Source: Tridacna crocea
Taxonomy: Eukaryota > Mollusca > Bivalvia > Cardiida > Cardiidae
Assembly: GCA_943736015.1 (NCBI GenBank)
Contig: OX031061.1
Coordinates: forward strand, 18,857,290-18,921,289
DNA length: 64,000 nt
Direction: 5' to 3'
Below are positions 55,902 to 64,000 of this stretch, in pieces. The notes below the pieces were generated by a model, which had not been told where the DNA came from, did not search any database, and worked only from the letters and a program-made list of their open reading frames with translations. A program made the position numbers and the translations under genes. The first letter of the stretch is position 1, and every line of letters begins with the position of its first letter.

Positions 55902-56079
55902 TATTATTTTTATATAGACCGGTCCAAATCGAAAGCATTTTCGAACAACAAAATAAAAGTGACTAAAAATTTGAAAATTGTTTTGTGGTGACCAGCATTT
56001 TCTCCTTTTCCAACACTGTTTTTCTAAAGGCTTCTTTATCAGGGTCGTCAAAAGTAGGGATTGTGTGTTAATGGGTTAA
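55902..56079 (+). mobile_element. MITE-A right part, after the mariner insertion
   Basis: TATAGACCGGTCCAAATCGA, GAAAGCATTTTCGAACAACA, TGACCAGCATTTTCTCCTTT, GTCGTCAAAAGTAGGGATTG and TTAATGGGTTAA. The left part of the palindrome is deleted (TTTTGTGGTGACCAGC). Confidence 0.87.
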
Positions 56080-56325
56080 GATCAGGCTGCATTGAAATGT
56101 GTTTTCTGGTCTCGATCAAATTGTCTTCTGGTCTTGGATCAAATTGTTAGATATTTCTTGAGAATTTTAGCAAACAGGAGTCTTGAAGTTGCAATATAGA
56201 GGTCACATCTGCTACTTATTTAAGGCATTGTTCAAATTCTGGGTTCATATGCGTACTGGATATGTGATTGGCAGAAGCGAATTCTCCAGTAACCAGGTGG
56301 TCAGACTTAGTAGCTAGTGTTAGGA
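56080..56325. other. Unassigned
   Basis: Nothing recognised. Confidence 0.5.
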
Positions 56326-56566
56326 TTAAATCTGTACCAAACGACACCATTCTAGACATTTCCCAGTTGAAAACAGTTAAAAGCATGTACCAAGAACAAA
56401 ATTAATGTTGACTCAAAAATTGAAATTTGTTGTTGGAAGGACAGAAAACATTATAGGTCACAGAAGGAAATACTGGTTACTAGCATTTTCTACTTTTCCC
56501 ATAATGTTTTCAAAAGCCATCCCAGTAAAGGTCATTAAAACTCAGGGTTGGGTGTTAAAGGGGTGA
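56326..56566 (+). mobile_element. MITE-A, full length, diverged
   Basis: GATTAAATCTGTACCAAACG left; ACTCAAAAATTGAAATTTGT; TACTGGTTACTAGCATTTTC centre; CCCAGTAAAGGTCATTAAAA and TTAAAGGGGTGAA right. Confidence 0.82.
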
Positions 56567-56679
56567 ATATAAAATAAGGTCAAATTTTAGAATCAGATTT
56601 AGAAGGCTTGGTTTAAAAGGTTTTAAGGGTTTTTCCCCTGCAACCATGAACGTAGCCATTTTATTTACATAGAGACTTA

Positions 56680-56880
56680 AAAACCCTTTATCACATAATT
56701 CACATTTTCGCCTGTTTTAGTAAAGCAGTGCTTTAGAAAACACTGTGGAAAAGAAGAAGAAAATGCTGGTTACCAGCATTTTCTCCTTTTTCCCCCAGTG
56801 TTTTCTACCACGTCAGAGATAAATATCCAATCAGTTGAGTGAGCCACATTCAGAGCACGCTCTACAGATGGACTACCCTA
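56680..56880 (-). mobile_element. MITE-A, 3' part decayed
   Basis: AAACCCTTTATCACATAATT left; AGAAAACACTGTGGAAAAG; TGCTGGTTACCAGCA intact; TTTTCTACCACGTCAGAGAT, then loss of family sequence. Confidence 0.75.
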
Positions 56881-57126
56881 AAACTTTGTTAACAGTTTAG
56901 ATGTCCCCCGGATGGGTACAGCAGTGGTTATACTCTTCAACTTGATATAAATGTACAACAGTTTCATTATTTTCTTTTACTATTTTTTGCTAGTTTCATG
57001 AAATCATTTGCATACATCACATGAACTATAAAACATCTTGATATCAATTGTAAACATGCCTTATTGTTTCTTTCTTGGAAGAGGTTTGTTAACTCTATGC
57101 CAAATTATCCAATCTTTTTGGAACAA
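56881..57126. other. Unassigned
   Basis: Nothing recognised. Confidence 0.5.
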
Positions 57127-57845
57127 TGTTACGGAGACCACCCTTTCATGCTCCTTATGCATATGGTGTTGGCCTTACGTCCGGGTATTCTAGGTTTGAT
57201 TCCTGCCTGGTCTGTGTATTTATGTATTTATGCTGTGTATTTGTTTCTTTGTTACAGACTTCGTTCATAAAATGGGGGCTCATCCAGGATTAGCCATTTA
57301 GCCATTAATTCTATTTTGTTGTCCAAAAACTGTCTTTCTGCCTAAAAAGGCCTCGAGTCACCTAAAAATGATGAATTTAAGAGGGGTGTGTTACAGAAGA
57401 CTACTGCATCATGCATGGATTAAATACAATACCTAACGACTGTGTTACGGTAATCCCCTTAGCACAGTGATTATGGTGTTTGCCTTTCCTGCAGTTCTAG
57501 GTTCGAATACTGCCCAGTCCCTGTATTTCTGTTAAGCATTTGTTTATTTGCTTCTTTGTTACAGACTTTGTAAGAAAGGGGCTTGTCTAGGTTTGGCTGT
57601 TGAGCCATTCATCCTTTATGGCTTTGAATCCTCAATAAATGATGACTTTTTCCTTCAATTCATTCATGAATTTATCCTGGTTTAGATACGAAACATCTGA
57701 GTTTGGGAGAATTCTCTTTAGCTCAGTGGTTATGGTCTTGGCCTTTCATCTGAGTGTTCTAGGTTCATATCCTGCCCAGTCCCTGTATTTCTGCTATGTA
57801 TTTGTTCATTTGTTTCTTTGTTACGGACTTTGTTCATAAGAACAC
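57127..57845 (+). repeat. Tandem trimer of tRNA-like SINE units
   Basis: Three units each have an A-box-like start (GCATATGGTGTTGGCC; TTAGCACAGTGATTATGG; TTTAGCTCAGTGGTTATGG), a B-box-like stretch (GGTTTGATTCC at 57192, GGTTCGAATAC at 57499, GGTTCATATCC at 57763), CTGCCCAGTCCCTGTATTTC-type linker and the tail TTGTTTCTTTGTTACAGACT. Box B spacings are 307 and 264 bp. They look like tRNA-derived Pol III units tandemly arranged, not functional tRNA genes, since no acceptor stem closes. Confidence 0.65.
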
Positions 57846-57859
57846 AGAGACAAAAAGCT

Positions 57860-57948
57860 TTTCAAAACATTGAAGGATAAGATAAAAAACCTGATAACCA
57901 GCATTAATTTTCTTTCTTTTCCCACATATCTTCTGACCTTAATAAATA
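57860..57948. mobile_element. MITE-A core fragment
   Basis: CAAAACATTGAAGGATAAGA, CTGATAACCAGCATTAATTT and TTTTCCCACATATCTTC; core palindrome only. Confidence 0.5.
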
Positions 57949-58006
57949 CTAGTGAAATCTTGATTGTCTCAGATTATAATGCTTGCAGCATGCAGTAAGG
58001 GGCTTT

Positions 58007-58240
58007 AGGATATTTGCATAAAATATTGTCTCGGATCAGCATGCGCATCCACACAGGCTAATCAGACACAGCACTTTACTTCTACGTTAGAATTTGTTCT
58101 TCTGCAGACCTTTGCAAAACAGAAAATTACATAAAAACGGGAAGTGTCATTTGGATAAGCCTGCGCGGACTTCACAGGCTGTTCTAATGTGACGCTTTAC
58201 CCAAATGTCCGAATGCCCCTTTCCGCGTGTTGCAAGCCAA
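58007..58240. mobile_element. Double-hairpin palindromic element, older copy
   Basis: Left arm TTGTCTCGGATCAGCATGCG and ACACAGGCTAATCAGACACA; right arm AAGCCTGCGCGGACTTCACA and GTGACGCTTTACCCAAATGT, ending CCGAATGCCCCTTTCCGCGT. It corresponds to 60195-60456, with both arm hairpins eroded. Confidence 0.75.
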
Positions 58241-58459
58241 TTATAGAAATAATATTTTTGATTAGTCGAGAAATTACCTCTCACTTAATATGGACAATCA
58301 GTTTATAGTGTTTAATCTAAATACCATATTTGTAGTTGTCAGGTTTATTTAAAGATATAAATCAGCTCCTGTAGAATTAAATACGAAAAAATGTATTGCA
58401 CATAATTTAATTTTGTAATCTTTGTAACTGTAATTCCTGTTATCTACACTGACTCGACT
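58241..58459. other. Unassigned
   Basis: Nothing recognised. Confidence 0.5.
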
Positions 58460-58662
58460 CTATACGGACAAATTTTTGGACTGCACCAAATTCAGAGCAT
58501 CTGTAGACAACAAATTAAGTCTTGTTAATGTGATTATTTCTTACTTTGATAGAGTAGAAAATATTGAAAGAAAAGGATAAAGTTCTGGTTCCAGCATTTT
58601 TCTCCTTTTCCCACAATATCTTCTATAGGCTTGTTTCTCACGGTTGTTTAAAGTCGAGACTG
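58460..58662 (+). mobile_element. MITE-A, ends eroded
   Basis: TGGACTGCACCAAATTCAGA, GTAGACAACAAATTAAG, GAGTAGAAAATATTGAAAGA, TTCTGGTTCCAGCATTTTTC and CTATAGGCTTGTTTCTCACG. Confidence 0.72.
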
Positions 58663-58925
58663 AATGAATGAATGATTGCTGTATTATGGCACATCGACAG
58701 CTTTGGTTATTTAGCGAGCATATCTGTATTAAAAGATAATAAAAAGTGGAATTGTTGAAACCAAATAAAGTTTGAATGAATGAATGAATGAATGAATGTT
58801 GTTTTATGGCGTATCAACAACTTAGGACATTTAGCGCGCATACCTGCGTTAAAAAATATTAAAACGTGAATTTTTAATACTGAAAATGTTTGAATGTATT
58901 AATGATAGTAAAAGGTTGAATTAAG
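58660..58925 (+). repeat. Duplicated retroelement tail with (GAAT)n
   Basis: (GAAT)n then TGCTGTATTATGGCACATCG, ATTTAGCGAGCATATCTG at 58665-58790; again (GAAT)n, TGTTGTTTTATGGCGTATCA, ATTTAGCGCGCATACCTG at 58780-58910. Period ~125 bp. The GAAT-tailed form resembles LINE/SINE 3' ends. Confidence 0.7.
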
Positions 58926-59324
58926 AAGGGTTATGTTAACTAATATACCGAGTGCTGAACGCAACATAGGCCTAACTACATTTTTTTAAATTTTACAGGA
59001 GACACAAAAAACAGTGTCATAAAATAGAATTGAATATTATGGCCAATTTTTATGTCACCTCTCATCTTTTACGGCACTTCAGGATAGGGAAAAAATGGGA
59101 CCTCTGCAGTGAAGGGTTAAGAAAAAGGAGGAGGAAAAACAAAAAATGTATAGCCGATACATTTACTGACAAAAATATCCAGCCATACCCAGACTGGCTG
59201 GAGTGCCGACAAAAACTTTGTATGTAATCTCCTGTTTTTACCACTCAAATAGTTTCCGTCTTTCGCTCGATTCTTTCCCCTTTGTAAGACATACATTAAT
59301 TGTTCAGTGGTAGGAATTAGCATA
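58926..59324. other. Unassigned
   Basis: ATAGGGAAAAAATGGGACCT, GAAGGGTTAAG at 59086-59122 may be a mobile-element end. No gene. Confidence 0.45.
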
Positions 59325-59560
59325 CTATGGCCCCAACATGCAAATAGGGACGTTCAGACATTTCCATGTAGTGTTGTCTCTGATCAGCCTGCGCAATCTC
59401 GGCAGGATAATTTGAGACCACACATTCTGATCTTGTGTGATTTTCTATTTCACCAGTCTACTGTAGGAGAAAACAATGTTGACATAATGTACCGTCTCAG
59501 ATTAGTGAAAGCTGTTCTAAGACTACACTTTGCACAAATGTCTGAATGCAAGACAATCCG
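59325..59560. mobile_element. Double-hairpin palindromic element, second copy
   Basis: GGACGTTCAGACATTTCCAT, GTTGTCTCTGATCAGCCTGC, GACCACACATTCTGATCTTG, GTCTACTGTAGGA, then CCGTCTCAGATTAG and TTTGCACAAATGTCTGAATG. The right hairpin is mostly deleted. Confidence 0.75.
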
Positions 59561-59895
59561 TATATCATGTAGGTGGAAATCTGTGAATTCCGTATATCAA
59601 GTAAGTGGAAACAGATCAACAATAGTGCAGGTCAATTTAAGTTGCTAGTCCAAAAAAATTGTATAACAAGGTAGAATAGCCAATTTTCATACAGAAAATA
59701 TCATAAAAGCCTACAAAATTTGTGCAGTCTAACCAAGGTTCACACTCTTTCCAGTTCCTAGATGGTCCCTTTTTGTGTGACGGATAACATATTACATAGA
59801 TATATCCAGGCATTTGAGCAACATATGATTTGTCTGCAAATAATTTCAATTTCACCAAGTCTAGATTTTTGTGTTTGGTAAACATTCAGATGAGG
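59561..59895. other. Unassigned
   Basis: CCGTATATCATGTAGGTGG/CCGTATATCAAGTAAGTGG is repeated at 59559 and 59590 (a ~31-bp tandem). No gene; the 82-codon minus frame is unremarkable. Confidence 0.45.
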
Positions 59896-60175
59896 CCCCA
59901 TGCAGTAGCCCGCCAGGGTGGCTCAGTGGTGAGCGTGTCGGACTCATGATCTAGTGGTTGTGAGTTCATTACCCGGTTGAGGCGGACTTTCTTTCGGGCG
60001 TATTTTTGCCTCTCACCTCTGTGAGAAAAGTCAGTGGCTTAGGGAAGAAAGTTGTCTTAGTACTGGTGTGAGAAAGCCAGGAAACACATGTGCGTCACTG
60101 ACCGCCATGATGTGACCTTAGCTGTTAATGTGGCGTTAAACCCCCAATACAACCAACAACTAACCCCATGCAGTA
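59896..60175 (+). mobile_element. Intact tRNA-derived SINE with 12-bp target duplication
   Basis: CCCCATGCAGTA occurs at 59896-59907 and 60164-60175, bracketing a 256-bp SINE. The head has a box A TGGCTCAGTGG (59919) that fits the TRGCNNAGYNGG rule and a weaker box B AGTTCATTACC (59963), about 33 bp apart, as in a tRNA. The body has AAAAGTCAGTGGCTTAGGGA and TCTTAGTACTGGTGTGAGAA; the tail has AATGTGGCGTTAAACCCCCA. Perfect duplication shows a recent insertion by LINE machinery. Remnants of the same family are at 13070. Confidence 0.93.
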
Positions 60176-60194
60176 TCTCAGCCCATATATGGCG

Positions 60195-60456
60195 TCCAAC
60201 ACACGAAAAGGGGCATTCGGACATTTGCGTAAAGTGTCGTCTCGGATCAGCCTGCGCAGTCCGCGCAGGCTAATCCGAGACGGCACTTTCCGTTCTAATG
60301 TGATTTTCTGTTTTGCAAAAGTCTACTATAGGACAATATCTAATGTAGTCGTAAAATGCCGTCTCGGATTAGCCTGCGCGGACTGCGCAGGCTGATCCGA
60401 GAGGACACTTTACGCAAATGTCCGAATGCCCCATTTCCCGTGTTACAGGCCATTAT
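60195..60456. mobile_element. Double-hairpin palindromic element, best copy
   Basis: Left end AAAAGGGGCATTCGGACATT, right end AATGTCCGAATGCCCCATTT. Between them are two inverted arms, and each arm is itself a hairpin: GTCTCGGATCAGCCTGCGC with GCGCAGGCTAATCCGAGAC at 60239-60281, and GTCTCGGATTAGCCTGCGC with GCGCAGGCTGATCCGAGAG at ~60360-60402. The loop is ~70 bp (TTCTGTTTTGCAAAAGTCTA). No coding capacity. Older copies are at 58007 and 59325. Confidence 0.9.
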
Positions 60457-60483
60457 AGGGCATAAATCTACAGGTCCTGAATT

Positions 60484-60548
60484 AATTCTTTACCAAACAA
60501 CAAAATTTTAGACTGGTCTAAATTGAAAGCACTTAGCAGACAAAAATA
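60484..60548 (+). mobile_element. MITE-A left end only
   Basis: TTAATTCTTTACCAAACAAC, TTTTAGACTGGTCTAAATTG and AAAGCACTTAGCAGACAAAA, then unrelated sequence. Confidence 0.75.
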
Positions 60549-60990
60549 ATTAGGACTCATTATTTCCCATGGCGTACCCCTTCCGCTTAATTCATTCCAT
60601 ATTACATCAAGCTGGAGAAGTGTCATTTAAATGATATTACGCTCGTATATTTCCGTCTGGCTGTAAAGCTTCAATTGAAGCGTAAGAATATACAAATCGG
60701 TATTTTCACTAGTCATAACCATGAATACAAAAAAAAAATATTTAAAAGATATTTCTAGATAACATACTAGAAAGCATGAAACAAATAGTGTGTAATGCTT
60801 AGTAGATGTAATAGCAACCCATAGATTGGTGGACATGATATGACTGAATATGACATATTAAGTTGAAACTATGTAACAGCAAACATACCTTTCATTCAAA
60901 ATATGTTCTCTTTCAAACGACAAATATCTATGCAATGGCTGCTCTTCACTCAATGTAATTATTCTTTGAATTTGAGCAAAGCAGCTAACA
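60549..60990. other. Unassigned
   Basis: Nothing recognised. Confidence 0.5.
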
Positions 60991-60991
60991 T

Positions 60992-61193
60992 ATTAAACTC
61001 TTTACCGAATGACAAAAGTATAGACTGGTCCAAATTTAAAGCACTTGCAGACGACAAACTAAAAGCATCTAAATTTGTTTGTAGGAACAGGAGAAAATGC
61101 TGGTTACCAACATTTTATCCTTTTCCTACAATGTTTTCAAAAGGCTCCTATCTCAGGATCATAAAAACCAGGGTTTCTATGGTAAATGGTTCA
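60992..61193 (+). mobile_element. MITE-A
   Basis: TTAAACTCTTTACCGAATGA, ATAGACTGGTCCAAATTTAA, CACTTGCAGACGACAAACTA, ATGCTGGTTACCAACATTTT and CTATGGTAAATGGTTCAG. About 30 bp shorter than the family norm, missing the GAAATTTG...GTAGAAAACATT stretch. Confidence 0.85.
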
Positions 61194-61317
61194 GCAAAGG
61201 GTCAGACAAAAAAGATTTGAATAATCATGTTCCACCTGGAAAGAAATATTTCGAACCTTTACCCAATAATATTTAATAAACAATTCCGAACAGTAACAAC
61301 TTGGGGTGGAATGATTT

Positions 61318-61460
61318 TAAAATCGATGCGGGAAAAGAAAAAAATGCTGATAACCAGCATTTTCTTTTTTCCCCCCATTTCAGACAGAATTCATAATTTC
61401 AGCTTCACTGGAAATTATGTTTTAAATTTTGACAAATCGAAAGATTTTCAGTGTGCTAGA
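61318..61460. mobile_element. MITE-A core fragment
   Basis: GCGGGAAAAGAAAAAAATGC, TGATAACCAGCATTTTCTTT and CCCCCCATTTCAGAC; the terminal regions are not recognisable. Confidence 0.55.
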
Positions 61461-62415
61461 AAGTGAAGACCACGAGAAAGAAGGTATTGTAAATATCCTA
61501 GGTTAAGGAAGAAAAAGAAATCCAATCCTTCAATGTGAAGAAGGCCACAAATTTGCCTAAAGAGTCGATGCTTTTGAGAGAATAACCACTGTAAAATAAA
61601 AAAAATAAGGGCAGGAAATGGAATCACTGCTTTAATTCACATCATTTTATCATACTTTACAACATTTTACCAATCTTATCATACTTAAATTTTATCAATC
61701 TTTAGAAAAGAGATTATCCCATGACCAAAGAGGCTACTATCAGATACATCATTGACCTTCATACCCTTAAGCTATAAGCATGCTCCCAATAGCAACTCAA
61801 GGGTCGCTGATTAAATTTAAGGTGCAAATTATTACTTTAGGTAGCATTCTATTAACAAATGTGGTACAATCTTACAGAAGAGAACTTTAGACAAAATATC
61901 TGTTGTTACAATGTAAACTCACTCAAATCCAAGGTAAGAGTGAATTTTCTAACGCCATTCCTCTAACATCAAGATCAGTTCAGCTAGACTCGTTAACACA
62001 TCTTTAAAAAAAAAATCATAAAATCAGCAATTACACCTCTGTGTGAAAAGCACTGCTTTTCCTGAATAGTTTTTAGCAATCTGAAGGGTGTATGATAACT
62101 TTTGGACCATCACTCTTTACATTTGTTCAATATACAACATCCACTGTCTGGGTTCTTTTTCTCAGTAAGATGGTTCATCTCGGCTTTACCATATTGTATG
62201 TGGCTCTTGTACTATACTGTGCCTAAAAATAAAAAAAAAAGTAAGGGTAAGGAACTACAACCACATCCCTAAGTAGGCCAAAATAATCATTGAATTCGGC
62301 TTATTGCTCTCAGAATTGCAAATTTTGAAAACTACACGATTATATTCACTAGTCATTTCTTTGTAAGCTGACACAATATTGTATTTTGTATCATAAAAAT
62401 TCAAACACTGACCCA
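61461..62415. other. Unassigned
   Basis: No gene or repeat recognised beyond ATTTTATCATACTTTAC repeated at 61642-61690. Confidence 0.5.
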
Positions 62416-62900
62416 GACTAGACTGTTCACTTGGCACTGTGTGGCCAATATTTAAGGAAAAGTATATTGTGCATATTAATGGTCATTTTCTTGAATTGCT
62501 CATTTTGGTGTCAGCTTTGCAATGACCATTTTCACCATCTTTTTGAGATCACAATCAGATGTTTTCAAACACACTCTGGCCACACAGTCTTTCATAAAAA
62601 CTCACCACCATAGAGTTATGGTAATGTATGGTAGAAAGTAAAGTTTATTAACCGTATTAAAATGCTGACACAAATATTTGATATATTTTAAGAGTCCAGA
62701 CATCAGACAAGACTGTCCACCTAGCACGGTGTGGCCAATATGGATAGGAGCAGTTTCTCTAAGCATGCCAATGGCCATTTTCTTACCTGCTCAATACAAT
62801 GTGGGTGTCAGCATATAAATGGCCATCTAACTGTAACTTTGGGGTCACAATTTCAATGTTTTCTGACATGCCTGGGCCTAACAGTCTTATGTAGATCAAG
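62416..62900 (+). repeat. Diverged duplication, ~290-bp period
   Basis: GACTAGACTGTTCACTTGGC, ACTGTGTGGCCAATAT, ATGGTCATTTTCTTGAATTG, GGTGTCAGC and GAGATCACAATCAGATGTTT at 62416-62570 correspond to GACAAGACTGTCCACCTAGC, ACGGTGTGGCCAATAT, ATGGCCATTTTCTTACCTGC, GGTGTCAGC and GGGGTCACAATTTCAATGTT at 62707-62865. Confidence 0.8.
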
Positions 62901-62977
62901 AAGACAGGGATGCATTGCTTTTTTATAAATAAAGTGTAATTTGTTGGGGGTGAGGTTTTGAAACAGACTGGGCACCT

Positions 62978-63003
62978 GAGATCTTATACCCATATAAGAT
63001 CTC
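62978..63003. repeat. Perfect 11-bp hairpin
   Basis: GAGATCTTATA, loop CCCA, TATAAGATCTC. It follows the duplication above, with GGCACCTGA before and TGGACCTGGG after. Confidence 0.85.
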
Positions 63004-63192
63004 TGGACCTGGGTTGCAAACACACTCCACGGCAGTACTATCTTAACCTGCAAATACATGCATCAGAAAAGGAAAGGCCTATAATCCTCTCTGCACATTG
63101 GCCATTTCGGGTACATTTTTGCAGACCGGTACCTAGGTAATCAATGTGGTGATAGCACTGCACACAAAACCTCTGCAAAAGTTTGAAGAAAA

Positions 63193-63246
63193 CATGAAAA
63201 ACAAACAAACATACACACAAACAGACAGACAAACAACAAACAAATA
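63193..63246. repeat. (CAAA)n/(CAGA)n low complexity
   Basis: AACAAACAAACATACACACA followed by AACAGACAGACAAACAACAA. Confidence 0.85.
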
Positions 63247-63429
63247 GCAAAGAAAAACATTTTTGGATTTTGAAAATTAACACCAAGATTTACAGGTTCA
63301 AGTATTTGTTATTTCATTCATTTTGGTATGATCAAATATGGAAGCGACCACAATCCTGATTTTGTATGAAAAGAAGTACAAAATATTCATATTGTAGGCT
63401 TGAATTATAATTTTAAGATTCACAGGACA

Positions 63430-63642
63430 TTACAGCTGCCCTAAACTAGCTACCTCAAATTTTGAAAGAGAAAAATTTAATGCAGTTGATATTTTTCTAG
63501 TGACCTACATTTTCTCTTTTTCCCCACAATGTTTTCTTCCCTTCTAAAAATAAATTTCAATTTTTCAAACACATTCATTTTGTCGTCTGCAAATGCTTTC
63601 AATTAGTCCTGTCTAAAATTTTGTGATTTGGTATGGAGTTAA
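63430..63642 (-). mobile_element. MITE-A plus duplicated flank
   Basis: TTTTCTCTTTTTCCCCACAA, CAATTTTTCAAACACATTCA, TTTTGTCGTCTGCAAATGCT and GATTTGGTATGGAGTTAA. The upstream flank AACTAGCTACCTCAAATTTT, GAAAGAG, AGTTGATATTTTTCTAGTGAC belongs to the duplication that recurs at 63675. Confidence 0.75.
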
Positions 63643-63674
63643 AGTTGTAAGTATAACATGACATTAAACCTGCT

Positions 63675-63775
63675 CTAAACTACCTCATTTTGAAAGAAAA
63701 AATTTATTGAAGTTGATATTGTTATAATGACATGCATTTTCTCTTTTTCCCAATAATGTTTTTGATAGGCTTTTT
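63675..63775 (-). mobile_element. Second copy of flank plus MITE-A core
   Basis: AACTACCTCATTTTGAAAGA, AGTTGATATTGTTATAATGA, CATGCATTTTCTCTTTTTCC and AATAATGTTTTTGATAGG repeat 63446-63540 with ~230-bp period. Confidence 0.65.
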
Positions 63776-63799
63776 CCTACTTTACAGTTAGTTTAAAGA

Positions 63800-63995
63800 C
63801 AGTTTTGCTTAAGACCTAAATTTAGTGGAGACTTGCATTATAAATTTACCCAAGATATTTATGTAACAAAGAAAATGGCATTATTTGCAACCTGAATTTA
63901 ATGTAGGATTATTTTACAAGTTTACCTGAAGAAACTTACATTACAAATAATTTCAGGATGGCACTGCTTTTGACCTGAATTTAAAGAAGGCTGGT
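63800..63995 (+). repeat. ~80-bp tandem repeat running off the window
   Basis: GACCTAAATTTAGTGGAGAC, AACCTGAATTTAATGTAGGA and GACCTGAATTTAAAGAAGGC start near 63811, 63889 and 63972; TTTACCCAAGA and TTTACCTGAAGA follow. Probably continues beyond the window. Confidence 0.75.
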
Positions 63996-64000
63996 TTTTT

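Noticed and set aside
57127-57845. Functional tRNA genes
   Set aside because: Box-like words are present but no acceptor-stem pairing or complete cloverleaf can be drawn.
59307-59648. 113-codon plus-strand frame
   Set aside because: Runs through the palindromic element at 59325-59560; no domain.

Overview
This is repeat-dominated, AT-rich animal DNA, most likely from a bivalve mollusc. I found no convincing complete host protein-coding gene, tRNA or rRNA gene, operon or CRISPR array. The bivalve assignment is inference from the type of repeats: non-autonomous elements headed by a GCTCACCTGAGC hairpin, tailed by a GGGCCATxATGGCCC hairpin and filled with tandem arrays; a tRNA-derived SINE ending in GTTAAACCCC; dense TTAA-flanked MITEs; and a 5'-truncated LINE. 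Such architectures are known from oysters, clams and other bivalves (pearl, DINE/Helentron-like and MITE families). The species cannot be fixed without a database search.

Layout. 0.5-3.4 kb is a 23-copy satellite with CA-rich spacers. 4.2-15.2 kb holds scattered MITEs, a nested pair of array-bearing elements (7.68-10.24 kb), a SINE remnant, and an inverted pair of ~600-bp repeats that carry a protein-like segment. 15.6-23.3 kb is a 7-kb AT-rich mosaic repeat array bounded by ~200-bp direct repeats. 24.1-26.2 kb is a ~75-bp minisatellite and 27.4-29.8 kb a degenerate ~200-bp array. 31.7-32.4 kb is a near-identical 363-bp tandem duplication. 35.70-40.68 kb is a 4,984-bp composite element with long terminal inverted repeats (TIRs), inserted into a MITE with a 7-bp target duplication; it contains two further array elements, one with a dimeric higher-order repeat of 2 x 166 bp. 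41.4-44.3 kb is a MITE-dense zone with several strong hairpins. 45.2-49.5 kb holds a LINE reverse-transcriptase pseudogene between two arrays of a self-complementary ~32-bp minisatellite. 51.7-53.3 kb is the most regular array element (166-bp period, seven copies). 54.6-61.5 kb contains more MITEs, a foldback mariner-like element that kept a transposase DNA-binding segment, a tRNA-like trimer, three copies of a double-hairpin palindromic element, and a SINE with a clean 12-bp target duplication.

How it works together. The window is best read as layers of transposition. One TTAA-flanked MITE family (called MITE-A here, about 30 full or partial copies) recurs from 4 to 64 kb and has itself been a target for later insertions at 35.7 and 55.3 kb, which gives a relative chronology. 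The array-bearing elements move tandem repeats around and expand them internally. The only long reading frame of clear protein character is the LINE reverse transcriptase, inactivated by two stop codons and a probable frameshift. Family labels (MITE-A, array family 1 and so on) are mine.
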